Assembly (NCBI GenBank): GCA_023078685.1
Contig: JALGAS010000009.1
Location: 248,001-312,000, forward strand
DNA length: 64,000 bases
DNA from: Neopestalotiopsis rosae
Taxonomy: Eukaryota > Ascomycota > Sordariomycetes > Amphisphaeriales > Sporocadaceae
Direction of reading: 5' to 3'
The notes below the pieces were generated by a model that ran no database searches, was not told the origin of the DNA, and saw only the letters and a program-made list of their open reading frames with translations. A program made the position numbers and the translations under genes. How positions within the stretch are numbered: the first letter of the stretch is position 1; each line of letters opens with the position of its first letter. Below are positions 19,955 through 31,745 of the stretch, in pieces.

Positions 19955-22900
19955 ATGGTAGAGTCCGACGATTTGAAGTCAATGCCTTTTGGCGAGAGAC
20001 TGCTCCCTACCATCATTGATGATGTCGCGCGAAATGACCCTTCTAAGGAGGTCTTTCAGATTCCCAACTCAAACAATCCCAGAGATGGTTGGAAAGCAAT
20101 CTCATATGGTCCATACGCGAGTGCAATCAATCACGTTGCACATCAATTCGTCGAGAAGTTCGGGAAGCCGCTGCCGGGAACTTTTCCTACAATTGCATAC
20201 ATCGGACCAAACGATGTTCGCTATCTCGTGAGTTGCTAGATGAATTCTGATAGAGCCTTTTCAATATTGATCATACTACAGGTGATCATGGTGGCAGCTA
20301 TAAAAGCAGGCTACAAGGTAATTACGCTACAAATCACACTGATTGACGTGACATGGAACTGACCATAGGCCAAGGCATTCTTCATATCGCCCAGAAACTC
20401 ACACCAGGGTCAGATTCAGCTGTTCAAGCAGACTGACTGCAGGATCATCGTTTATCCCAGGACGTTCAATGTGATGGTGCAGCCGTGGCTCAACGATCAT
20501 CACATGATGACCATGGAAGTGGACTCCTTGGATGCCATGCTGCAGAGCAGCGGGCCTGACTTCCCATACAACAGAGCGTTCCAGGAGGCTAAAATGGATC
20601 CTGTCGTCGTACTACATACAAGTGGCAGCACAGGACTTCCAAAGCCCGTTGTAGCCCGGGTCGGTATGGTTGCCGCCGGAGATGCAATGCACAATCTGCC
20701 ATCCAGACAAGGGACCGTTTTCGCGTTGCGCGCGTGGAACGAGCAATCCAAGAGACACTTCATGCCCAGTCAGTTTTATTCTGAAATAATAGATATTGAT
20801 TCAAGTCTCACAAACATTCGGGCAGTGCCATTATTTCATGCAGCCGGGCTCCTCACATCTATCCATGCTGGCATATACTGGGATCGGCCACTTGCTTTTG
20901 GTGTCGACCGTCCGATGTCTGCAGGCCTCATAGCTGATTCGATCGATTGTTTGGATATTGAGCTCGCTATTCTTCCGCCGTCAATTTTGAGTGCCATGAG
21001 CCAAGAGGATGACTGCGTGAGGTCTCTCAAGAAATTAAAACTGATTGTCTTTGGTGGCGGTAAGTTTCACTCACCACATGCAGAAATCACAAACTCATGA
21101 TTGGTAAAATAGGGAATCTTCCGCCCGAGGTCGGCAGAAAGCTCACTCAACAAGGCCTTCACTTGATCAATGCAATTTCATCAACAGAGTAGGCGCGCTG
21201 CCCATCATAGTTCTGTCCCATATGCTGACGAGCCCAGATGGTCACCATACCCGCTGTACTTTCAACCTCGTCCTGAGTTGTGGCAATATTTTATCATTCC
21301 CGCTGACATCATAGGAGCGGACTGGCGCAAGAGCGACAACGATGAGGCCTAAAGACTGGTCATCAAGCGCCAGAGACCAGAGCCTGGTCTACAGGGCATC
21401 TTCTACACATTCCCAGATCAGGATGAGTTTGACACCCAGGACCTGTACAAACCCCACCCAACTTTGGCAGACCACTGGACGTATTACGGCCGCACAGACG
21501 ATATAATCGTCTTCTCAAACGGCGAAAAACTCAATCCTGTGACGATCGAGGAAACCGTGACTATGCATGCCCACGTTCAAGGTGCACTAGTCGTGGGCTC
21601 TGGCCGATTTCAAGCTGGTCTGCTCCTCGAGCCCGTGTCGCCTCCAAAGAGCGAAGAAGAGAGCAGGGCCTTGATAGACAGCGTGTGGTCGCTCGTCTCC
21701 CAGGCCAACCAAGACACTGTTGCCCACGGGCGTATCGCGCGGCACATGATTGCCCTGACTGATCACACCAAGAAGTTCCCGCGTGCCGGTAAGGGCACCA
21801 TTCAGCGCGCCGCGGCCATCAAGCTCTACGAAGCTGAGATCAACCTACTTTACGAGCAAGATTGTGTTCTTCTTAGTGAGGAAAATTTCCCTCTAGATCT
21901 ATCGTCAGACGTATCGGCTGCCAATTCTATCCTGGCATTATTCAAGTCCAATCTGGGAGTTTCTCTGCCGGAGTTGGAGAGCGATTTTTTTGCCTCTGGT
22001 AAGCTACTCCTGAGAGTCTTGGATTCCAGCTTGTATCATATAGAAATATTAACTTACGCATCGAAAGGGGTCGACTCGCTCCAAGTCATCAACGCTGCTC
22101 GGCTTTTGCAAGCAAGCCTCCGTCAACTCGGGCATGACGCAATATGCGACGAGTTACTACCAAAGACCATTTACAACAATCCTACACCCTTGCGTCTAGG
22201 ACGTTACATACGGAGCCTAGTACACCATGATGGTACTACTCCTACCCACGACGATGACGATGAGATCCAGCAACATCTCATGACGCAGCTAATTGAGAAA
22301 TTCACAAGGGACTTTGCTCCACCAAAGCCGGGTCGACCCGAGGGGAGCTATCAGGCTCAGACGGTCGTCCTGACCGGCTCCACGGGTCAGCTCGGCTCCT
22401 ATCTGCTGGATCTTCTCGTCCAAAGCCCTCAAGTCGCGAGAATCGTTTGTCTCAATCGTGCCAAAGATGGTGGGCTGGACCGACAACAACAAGGGATGGC
22501 GGCGCGGGGACTCGTCTCCGACTTTACGGAAAAGGCCACCTTTCATCACGCTGATATATCAAAGCCAGACTTTGGCTTGTCGGATAATCTGCTGCAGGAT
22601 CTCCTCCAGAATGCCGATCGCTGGATTCACAACGCCTGGCCTGTCAATTTCAACATTCCGTTCGAGTCCTTTGAGCCCCATATTCGGGGCGTGCGCAACG
22701 TGGCAGATTTCGCCGCGCAGGCCGGCAAGCGCGTAGCAGTCATGTTCGTCTCGTCCGTCGGCACGGCCAGCAGGTGGGACTCGGCCGGCGGACCGGTCCC
22801 TGAGAGCCGGCTCACGGACACGAGCCTGGCCGACGCGGGGTATGGCCGCAGCAAGATGGTGGCGGGCCTGATCCTCGAGGACGCCGCCGTCTCGGGTGAT

Positions 22901-23479
22901 TTTCCCGCGGCCATTCTCCGCGTTGGTCAGATCGCCGGCCCGGAGAGAGGCACCGCCGGCATGTGGAACAAGCGCGAGTGGATACCTAGCCTGATTGCCA
23001 GCAGTCTGTATCTCGGTGCCCTGCCGTCGGAGCTGGGCAATGCTTCCGACATTGATTGGATGCCGGTCGAGAGGATTGCCGCGCTGGTGTTGGAACTTGC
23101 CGGAGTTTCGAGACCGATGGTCCCGGCAGACATCAGTGGTTACTATCACGGCGTCAATCCGCGCCGCACCCCGTGGTCCGTACTGGCCGCGGTGATCAAG
23201 GATCATCACGGTCCCAGTCGCATTCGCGAGCTGATCAGCTTCGGCGAATGGACGCGCAGGCTGGAGGAAAGCCGAAAGACTTGTAGTACGGATCTCGACC
23301 GCAACCCAGGCATCAAACTACTCGACACGTATCGAGGCATGGTCGCTGCCATGGAAGCCGGGCACTCGGCTCCCCGTTTCGCCACGCAGCGTGCAGAGGC
23401 CCAGAGCCCAACCATGCGCCAGATGCAACCTATTTCACCTGATCTCATGAAGCAGTGGTGCAAGCAATGGGGATTCTGA
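19955..23479 (+). CDS. NRPS-like adenylate-forming reductase (A-T-R) with premature stop
   Basis: Six exons: 19955-20227, 20282-20317 (36 nt), 20369-21059, 21113-21188, 21238-21998 and 22068-23479. They give 1083 codons in a single frame. The adenylation domain has the A3 motif HTSGSTGLPKP (about 186-196) and YGRTDDIIVFSNGEKLNP. The thiolation domain has DFFASGVDSLQV with carrier Ser616. The C-terminal reductase has the NAD(P)H motif TGSTGQLG (about 715-722) and the catalytic YGRSK (about 871-875). Such enzymes activate an aryl or other acid, load it on the carrier arm and release it as an aldehyde or alcohol. Codon 397 (21350-21352) is TAA between DNDEA and RLVIKR. Both sides are colinear with the family and no intron can remove it, so the copy is probably inactive. 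It is the likely core enzyme of the cluster. Confidence 0.85.
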
Positions 23480-26400
23480 TCAAGTTATTCGGATTTTGAT
23501 ATGTTTGTGTGGCCTGAGTTATGTGATTCTCACTAGGCATGCAGATGATTTGTCTTTGGTGGACCAGGAGTTGGACTTCAGTATGGTGTCGGGGATGTGG
23601 AAGTACGATACTATGATTCCTTCTGTGCTGAATGTCTTGGCTACCATCCTCTTCTTATTATACAAGCGTCGTTCTCGTGAGACCTTACTCGGCCTGGCAA
23701 ATTCGCAGTCGACGCCCTTCCTTGTCTTTTGACCGTCTTTAGAAAATTAGTTGATCTATTTTAATCTTAGATTATTGTTTTGTTTCTCTTCTTCCTTTTA
23801 TGCTCTTGTTCTTGGTTGTACGCAGAGTTCTGCTTGGGTGTTGTACCATTCAACGGCGAACAAAGTGTCTTACTCCATAGACACTATCCGTTTTAGCAGC
23901 CGAGATAAACTATAGTCAACCGACATGTGAGATGAATCAGCCATTTCCTTTTAGAACGTCTTGGGTCAGTCAAGATATGACGTCGTGGTAATGATGGTAA
24001 GTTCTGAGCTACGGGTCGAACTATGGCGGAATGCTCGGATAGATATTGTATGCCCAGCTAAGAAAACACGGGAACCCGGGCCTATGGTAGTGCTTGTGGT
24101 CATTGCGTACAAGAAGACACTTTCGCGCGGACTTTGGGAAGAGGTTGAGCTCCTCGTTATGGCGTCACGACCGCTTCACGATACCTACCCATGGAAAGGA
24201 CCATTCGTATATTGTCTGGTGAAGGGATTATGCATGATAGCTTCTGAGATGCTCTTGCAATCACAATGCGGCCAGTGCCTACTACTGCTCATTATGCGCA
24301 ACAGATACTATACCTATCGTAGCTGCTCCCTAAACCGCTAGGTTGCTTCCAGTTCGCTGGGCTGTCAGTGGGGCCCCTCTGAGTTTATGTACTGTGTACA
24401 GCCCTTATATCCAGGGTCTAGACCAACGGCAAAAACGGGTGTCAATTCTGGGCATGTTTAGGGCTGATTTGGTATTGTGCAAAAAATTTCACCGAGATCG
24501 AAAGGCAAAGTCATTAAAGACATCTGCTGGGCATAATAAAATGGAGCAACGTTGGGTACAAACCATTTTTGGGTTCTAAGTCAAAACTGTTGTTTCATCG
24601 TCCGCTTCTGGACTCACTGGACCTTGAGCACTGCCTCTTGTGCTTGTTTGGGACCAACCACTCATGATGCAGCACGTAGGAATGAAAGCTGGGCCTTGAT
24701 TACAAAATACACACATACAGCTAGGCGGTCAGAATCTTTGGGGGGAAAGCTTTCAGAGGCATCTCAATTCTAGAGTCCAGACACGCAGCAGCCATTGATC
24801 TTTACCCTATGCAGGCAGTTGCAATTGTGCTGCAGGACTATGAAGGGGATCCGCTTGGTTCGAGACTCTGCTTGCCAGCCGCATTGAGGACCCAAATTTG
24901 TCCAACATGTTCTGCATCCAATGTCCACCTTGCACGCGGAACCATTAGTAGTGTACGTGCATTCTACACGATTCAATATTGCTTGGCTTGCTGTTATGGG
25001 CGCACAGCCTAGCTATGTATGTCTCTGGTTGGGCAGCTGCCGTAGTTTCAGCTTTTTTCATTTTTTATTTTTCCCTAAGCGGCGTCGGGGATTTGCCCGA
25101 GATAAGAATTTTCCCATTCGTCGCGTAAACTCTCACATATAGAGTTGGCGTTCCTGGGTAGAATCGCGTGTATCCGTGGGCGTCCGCGGAAAGAAAGAAG
25201 AAAAAAATTGAAAAGGTAGGCCATTATTGGTTCATAGAGTATAGCGAATGGAGACACAAAGTCTCTCTTGAACAGGTGGAGATCATGGTTATGCGCCGAG
25301 CAACGGCCGTCTTTTGCCGTCAGTGGCTGATAATGACTGATTCGGTCTGGCAGCGGCAAGAAAAAGCTTTTTTTTGTCCTTTCGTCGCTCCAGTTGTGGT
25401 TTTGGTAGGAGGAGTCGAATATCCTTGTAAATTTTCTTGCCAATCCGGCAACCCGGGGGCCGGGGCGACGGCTCGCCGCATGGCATGGCTTGCATAGAAG
25501 CTAGGTACATTACCTCTTGTACTACCTACGTTATCGGAGCGAATTGAGTAATCACCGCTCTATTTCCTGGACATTTGATGCGAACATGGTGTTACAGCTT
25601 CAGATTTGATAGGACGGCTCGCCGTCACCAATCGCACATATATACGCAGGGAGAAAGGGTAAAAAGGATAGCCGCCGATAATCCCACGCAAACGCAGCGA
25701 CGTTGGGCCGATAGTCGCCTCCCTGATAGCGGGTTCTCATGAGTCAAAGCGCGGGGTGATTTCTGGAGAGCAAAATGTATATCCAAATCGGGTACGACTG
25801 CCGAATTCGATAGTTTTGACTTTCTTTCAAGGAGTTCACGATAGTTTCCTCAAAGTGTAGATGGGTAGGCCTGCAAACAAAGCCGTAGACCAGATCAAGT
25901 AGATACTAGTATACTATAGGATGGATGGCATGGTTAATCCAGCCATGAAAGGGCCAGTTGGTGAGCAGCGACGAAAGGCGCGGAACGATTGGCAGCAAAT
26001 CCGGAGATCTGGGGCTGGCGTAATTCACTGAACTTGCTGGGTATGACCTGTGACTTACGGCATACAGTGTGTGGATATGGATTAAAGTGGAGGTACTGTG
26101 AGATCATCTGTCCGCGGTGCACCCCACTGGCGGGTTGCAGTAACAGCAGACAGTAGCAGACGGGCGAGAGCAGCCTGACAGGCAGAATTCTATGCCGGTA
26201 GTAGGTGAGGTAGTCGTGGCAGGCAGGCGTAATTCGCAATCGTGAGAAAATAACGTCCTATCTCAATATCATTGACTATTGTTTTTGGCCCCAATGCAGA
26301 AGAAATTGGTGGAAAGAATTGGCTGGCGAGCTGGCCGTCGATGGGAAAATAGGCGAGCAAGTTGCAAGTGGCATGAGAAACTGTATGCCAGTCAATTCTT

Positions 26401-27178
26401 CCATGCTTAATGACATAAGTAATCTTGTTGTAATATTCCTTTCTCGAGGGTTTCTTGACAGTGCATAATGACTGCAAATTGACCTGTATGTATATACTCG
26501 TCCGTGGAATTAAATGCATATGATATCTATTGTAGCCAAAGCCCAGGCAGGCAGACTGATGAGACCAATGACTGCCAACTTCTTCTTCACATGTGGATGA
26601 TATGAATGGCTTTCCAAGGATGCCCCGCCATTGACGAGGAAAAACATTGAAACAGCAGTGACAAGAACAACTGACTAGAGGTCCGTCAATCCCTGCAGTG
26701 GGCGATCGCTCATGCCGAAAAGCTCCTGCGAAGAACTTCCGCGGTACCTGTTCGGCCGCGCTGGCGCAGCTGTTTTGGCGTTCAAGAGGCTGCCCACATG
26801 CTGCCCAGTCAGGTACCGCCTCGGTAGCCCGGGCCATCTATCTGGGCTGCAACTGTCAATCTGCCCCACCATGCAGAAGAGTGCAGAGAGAGGACGGGTC
26901 ACCTTAAGCTCGGAGCAGTCTCGCGGCGTCTGGTAAAATAGTACTAGGTAGGCACCGTCCAGCAGTTTTCGCAGTTCGCTCTTGTTCTCACTTGACGTCT
27001 TCTGGCGGCATCATAGCATGCATCATCTTTTTCTTCCCTCTCCCATTCGTAGTAATTCGTCCCGTAATACCTCCCGGCCCTCTCAAACCCACTGTTTAGC
27101 CATATTGACATCTCCAATCCCTCGTTGCAGTTCACGACGACAGTATACATAACATCTGCATGCAACGTCCTGAGCAAT
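23480..27178. other. 3.7-kb gene-poor gap
   Basis: No gene is recognised between the reductase and the kinase. The left part holds a solo transposon end (23786-23860). Open frames at 23961-24341 and 26190-26837 (minus, 215 aa) have no recognisable domain and may be chance. The right end is the kinase promoter and 5' leader. Confidence 0.5.
23786..23860. mobile_element. Solo right end related to the MITE-like element
   Basis: The stretch CGCAGAGTTCTGCTTG at 23821-23836 matches the right end of the element at 7154-7398, with further similarity on both sides (CTCTTGTTCTTGG before, GTACCATT...GGCGAA after). No left partner was found upstream. It is a truncated or decayed copy. Confidence 0.5.
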
Positions 27179-30034
27179 ATGGAGAGTGCGCAGCAACGCC
27201 TAAAGGAGTCGCAAGGTACAGACATGCTCCCCCTCCTCCAACCTTTCTCTGTACATTACCTAGAACCTACACACCCAGCTACTCCAACAACAACCTTCTC
27301 TTTCTAGAAGGACTACCTACTGTAGCTTTTTCTATACTGCCAAGGGAAATCTTGATCCTTGGCTTTCTTCCTGCACCTTTGGCCTCTCTTTGTTTGGCTT
27401 GCCACGATTCTTTTTGTTTGCGACTGCTAACATCTGCTTGCAAAATTCCAGACTCCTCTAATCAGTCCCCCGGCAAATCCGACCACAATGACAAAGCTCC
27501 AGTGGCCGCGCCGGCTGTTCGCTTTGCCTCAAAAGTCGAGCAATATGATGTCGATGGAGGCCATTCAAGACTTGAGCCGACCAAGCAAGCTCCAGAACCC
27601 TCTGCTACTGGCCTTCTCCAGAACCCAGACGTCACACCCGAACAGATCAAGGCTTTGTCCCAGTCGTTGGCCGACACAAACTTGCAGGAGCAGCGGATGA
27701 AGAGCTTCTCATACCAAGCATTTTCTCTGCCGCCATCCAGGGTACGTGAGCCCTCGCCAGCTTCCAGTATTTCCTGCTGCTGCGTCTGATTGTTTCGCAC
27801 CACCTTCAATCTTTTGGAGGCGGGCGGATTCTCTTGCTTCTTGTTGGACCAGGGTTGCAGATCAGTTGTAGTACAGCATGCGGTTCATAGTCATCGTGTG
27901 CTCAGACGTGCCATGATTTGACTTGCTCGAGCTTCGCTAACCTCGATCTCAGGTTCCTTCCCATGACAGTTCCGCCGTTGCCACTCCCCAACAGAGTCAT
28001 ACACCAACGGGACGTCGCTCCCCAAGGATGATGAACAACGTCTCCGATGTAGCGTCACCTCCTTTGACTCCTGCCGGTACTACCGCGCCTGAGTCTGCTG
28101 CGGGAAGTCGCCTCAAGCCAGTAAATGCCCAGTCGGATGGTGGTGTCGATACTTCAGCAATAACCCCTCAGGTTTCTGGCCAAGGTTCTCTTCCGGTCTC
28201 GCCCCGGATCCCACTTCCTCATCGGCCAAGCTCGTACGATCCTTCAGCGCATAAGGACAGTAATCAGGAGGAGCGGGAAGGTCGGCCTACCGGTCATCGA
28301 CAAGGCATGTTTACTCTTGGCAGCGAGTCTGTTCCCGTGTCGAGAGAAAGCAGTCCTTCTGGAAGGAAAACTGCCTCCCAATATTATTCTCGTCCATTCA
28401 CGCCAGCTGCAGATCTCAACGACCCATATGCTGCAAGCAAACGAGCCCCGGCCAGTCGAAGCTCCGCAAATATCGATTCTCGTTTCGTCTTTTCTAGGAA
28501 GAAGGGTCGAAGTTCTCCCTCGTCATCCTCTACGAATTTGGTTAAGCCCGAGAAGTCCGACAAGCGGCATTCGGGCTTTCTCGGTGTGCTCAACAAAGGC
28601 AGCCACCATGATCTTCAACACACAGGCACTGATTCGACCACGCACAGTCGCAACGCGTCAATGTCTGACCTCAAGCGATTCTTCAAGGTTGGAGGCGCTC
28701 ACAAGGCGAAGAAGGCAGAATCTCCAGTTGCCGCTGTTGCTAGGCCTCAACTCCCAGCGAGTCGGCCATCTTACCAGATGCCTTTTGCCGACGATCATGG
28801 CTTGTCCTCGAAATATGGAAAGATTGGCAGGGTGTTGGGTTCTGGAGCTGGAGGGTCCGTAAAGTTGATGCGGAGACACGAAGACAACACAGTCTTTGCC
28901 GTGAAGGAGTTCCGCCCAAGACATACTTACGAGACCGAAAAGGAGTACGTCAAGAAACTGACAGCGGAATTCTGCATCGGATCCGCTTTGCATCACGGCA
29001 ACGTCATCGAAACCCTCGATATTGTTTCGGAGAAAGGAAAGTGGTACGAAGTCATGGAATACGCACCATACGATCTGTTCGCCATTGTGATGACAGGAAA
29101 AATGTCTAAAGCCGAAGTCGCCTGCTGCTTCCTACAGATACTTAACGGTGTCACGTATCTTCACAGCATGGGTCTGGCGCATAGGGATTTGAAACTGGAC
29201 AATGTTGTTGTTAGTGAGCATGGCATCATGAAGATTATCGACTTTGGCAGTGCCCATGTTTTCAAATACCCATTTGAGGGCGGTCTTGTATTGGCCTCTG
29301 GTAAGTATAAGTGCGCCTTTGGAGTTTGTATGCAAAAGCCACTAACACGCGTGATAGGCATTGTCGGTTCCGATCCTTATCTAGCACCAGAAGTTTATGA
29401 TGAGCGCAAGTACGATCCTCAAGCTGTCGATATATGGTCTTTGGCCATCATCTTCTGCTGCATGTCATTGAGAAGATTCCCTTGGAAGGTGCCTCGATTG
29501 ACAGATAATTCCTACAAACTATTTGCTGCCGAACCAACACCTGGACACGACCCCAAGAAACTCATTCTGCCATCAAAATCGACCAACGACCTGACAGACA
29601 TCCCGCAGCGGGATATGTTCCCAGAGGAGCAAAACAAACAGAAGAATGACGGAACTGAAAACCAGACCTCCAAGTCGGAAAAGACGGAGAAGACGGAGAA
29701 GTCGGAGAAATCTGAGAAATCCGATGCAGCTTCATCGTCATCAAAGTCTACATCAGCTAATGGAAATGGCTCTTCGACAACAAAGGATGCTCCAGCGCCC
29801 AAGGAAGTCATTCGGGGCCCGTGGAGACTTCTGCGATTGCTTCCCAGGGAGAGCAGACACATCGTCGGCCGCATGCTCACTATTGATCCCCGGAAACGCG
29901 CCACTATGCAGGAGATTCTTGACGAGCCGTGGGTGTCAGATACTGTTATCTGCCGACAGGAGGGTCCAGGAAACATTGACCCGGCCCCTGATCACACGCA
30001 CATTCTCGAGCCCCCAGCATCGCAAGCCAAGTAG
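27179..30034 (+). CDS. Ser/Thr protein kinase, HAL4/SAT4-HAL5 type
   Basis: Four exons: 27179-27215, 27452-27741, 27953-29300 and 29358-30034. They give 783 aa in frame. A short first exon ([12 protein letters not shown]) joins a Ser/Pro-rich, probably disordered N-terminal 390 residues. The kinase domain has the glycine loop GSGAGGSV (about 405-412), AVKEF with Lys427, HRDLKLDN (519-526), DFGSA (539-543) and a [10 protein letters not shown] activation/P+1 region. A Lys/Glu/Ser/Thr repeat ([17 protein letters not shown], from about 29670) is inserted late in the domain, before the last helices ([17 protein letters not shown]). Kinases of this group control plasma-membrane cation and nutrient transport in fungi. 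The third intron is 57 nt and stop-free, so an unspliced frame also stays open. Confidence 0.85.
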
Positions 30035-31187
30035 TCGAGCTGCAATTTGGTTCTAGGAATCCACTTAATTTTCGTATCAAGCCGTGTAATACTTACAAGC
30101 ATGCCATCATTTGGAGTCATTGGAGCAGAAGGGTCTCAATTTCGACCCAGCAAGACGGGTTTCATTTTGTTCTTCTGCATCTAGCGCTGGTTTTAGACAT
30201 TTGGAAAGTGGTAGCGCAAACCGGGGATATGATCCATCCCTACTTCGACAATGCCAGAGAGGCAAGAAAAATCTACCAAAGTTAGACGCTAGAATACAAG
30301 TTTTCAATCAGACAATGTCATCAACACAAGCTCAAGGTTCTCAGCAGGTTGGCAGGATCCAAAAGCTACACTGAAGTGATAATGGTCTTTTTTTTGAAGT
30401 TCTCAATGAGGCAACAATAATGTCATGTCACTGTCGAAAGGTTTGAGGAGCTCAAGCCTATTGAGAATTAACACAAGACAGAAAGAGAAAAGAAAAAGAG
30501 AAAAGAAAAAGACCTTTCTCTCAAGAATTACTGCACTTGGGACGAGAGAAAGACAGAGTTACAGCAATGTAGATTTATTCAATAATGAATAATTGTCATG
30601 CTCTGCAACGCCCTTTTATGAGATAATAGCAGTATATCATGATGTGTAGCACACAAAATGCATGGCAGATAAATACAGTCAATTGGTCTGTTCCCTTTTC
30701 AAAGTCGTCGCTGTGGAGTTGATACGCGAAAGACTACCGGATATATTGGCAGGACCGATGGATGCTTGATTTCCAATCTCAGGGGTCTGGGGGGGCTTTT
30801 GGGGATGCGCTAGAGAAATAAGGCGCTGAAAACTGAATGCTTCGGGGCCTGGGCCATCAGCCTAGTGAACGCCCGGGCCCCTGTTCAGAGGGAGGTTCCG
30901 TCCACCAATGGGGGACAAATGGAACCTTGGCTAACTGTGTAGAGGTCCCTCGGCATTGGGTCGGCATCGGAAAAACTGCATCAAAAAAGTTCGGGTCCGA
31001 TTCAGTCCCATTGGGTGTTGGATCTTCGAAAGCTTTCCAGAATCATTCGCGATAGCTTCATTTATTACCAAACATTGAGCCGTCACCACTTTTCTCTCCG
31101 ATTTATTCTTTTGACCAAAACATCTGTTGCATATTCTTTGTATAGTACATCCTATATAATCACTCCACCACTTCATTTCTATTCACA
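30035..31187. other. Intergenic, kinase 3' side and Hsp10 promoter
   Basis: No gene is seen. A purine-rich tract with repeated AAAGAGAAAAG lies near 30480-30515. A heat-shock-element-like site is present at 31024-31043. Confidence 0.5.
31024..31043 (+). promoter_or_regulatory. Heat-shock-element-like site upstream of Hsp10
   Basis: Four consecutive 5-bp units read cTTCg, aAAGc, tTTCc, aGAAt. Three of them fit the alternating nTTCn/nGAAn pattern recognised by heat shock factor. The site lies about 145 bp before the Hsp10 start codon, a sensible position for a heat-inducible chaperonin gene. Confidence 0.45.
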
Positions 31188-31745
31188 ATGGTGAGCAAAT
31201 CTTGCTGTACTCGCGCATCCCGTATCCCGTTTGTAGACGGATCGGGAGCTGCATCTCCTGCCTATAAGTCGGGCTGGCAGTCAGAACACTGGATACTTCT
31301 GAACTGTGTAACTAACGCGTCTATTCAACCCAGGCCACCTCTCTCCGATCCATCAAGGCTCTCGTCCCTCTCCTGGACCGCGTCCTCGTCCAGCGCGTCA
31401 AGGCCGAGACCAAGACTGCCAGCGGTATCTTCCTGCCCGAGTCGAGCGTCAAGGAGCTCAACGAGGCCAGAGTCCTTGCCGTTGGCCCCGGTGGCTTGAA
31501 CAAGGATGGCTCGCGCCTGCCCATGGGTGTCGCAACCGGCGACAGAGTCCTGATCCCCCAGTTCGGCGGTTCCCCCGTCAAGGTCGGCGAGGAGGAGTTC
31601 CAGCTCTTCCGTGACAGCGAGTAAGTCTCACATGATTGGGAACGGGACTTACCCCGTGAAAGACGTTTGCGATCGCATCGCTCGATGAACATTTGTCACT
31701 GACCACACTTGCGCGTTTAGGATTCTCGCCAAGATCAACGAGTAA
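31188..31745 (+). CDS. hsp10: Mitochondrial co-chaperonin Hsp10 (GroES type)
   Basis: Three coding exons: 31188-31190, 31334-31620 and 31721-31745. They give 104 aa. The first coding exon is the ATG alone, since the GT of a 143-nt intron follows at once and exon 2 begins GCC ACC TCT. The protein has the Cpn10 signature LVPLLDRVLVQRVKAETKTA near the start, the mobile-loop region SGIFLPESS and the roof/β-barrel GDRVLIPQFGG. It caps the Hsp60 ring in the mitochondrial matrix and helps fold imported proteins. Length and motifs are typical of fungal Hsp10. A heat-shock-like promoter element lies upstream. Confidence 0.92.

Noticed and set aside
22559..23209. 216-codon minus-strand frame inside the reductase
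   Set aside because: It overlaps the conserved reductase domain on the opposite strand and has an Arg/Ala-rich shadow composition.
26190..26837. 215-codon minus-strand frame as a gene
   Set aside because: It has no recognisable domain, signal peptide or composition typical of coding DNA. Kept only as part of the gap description.
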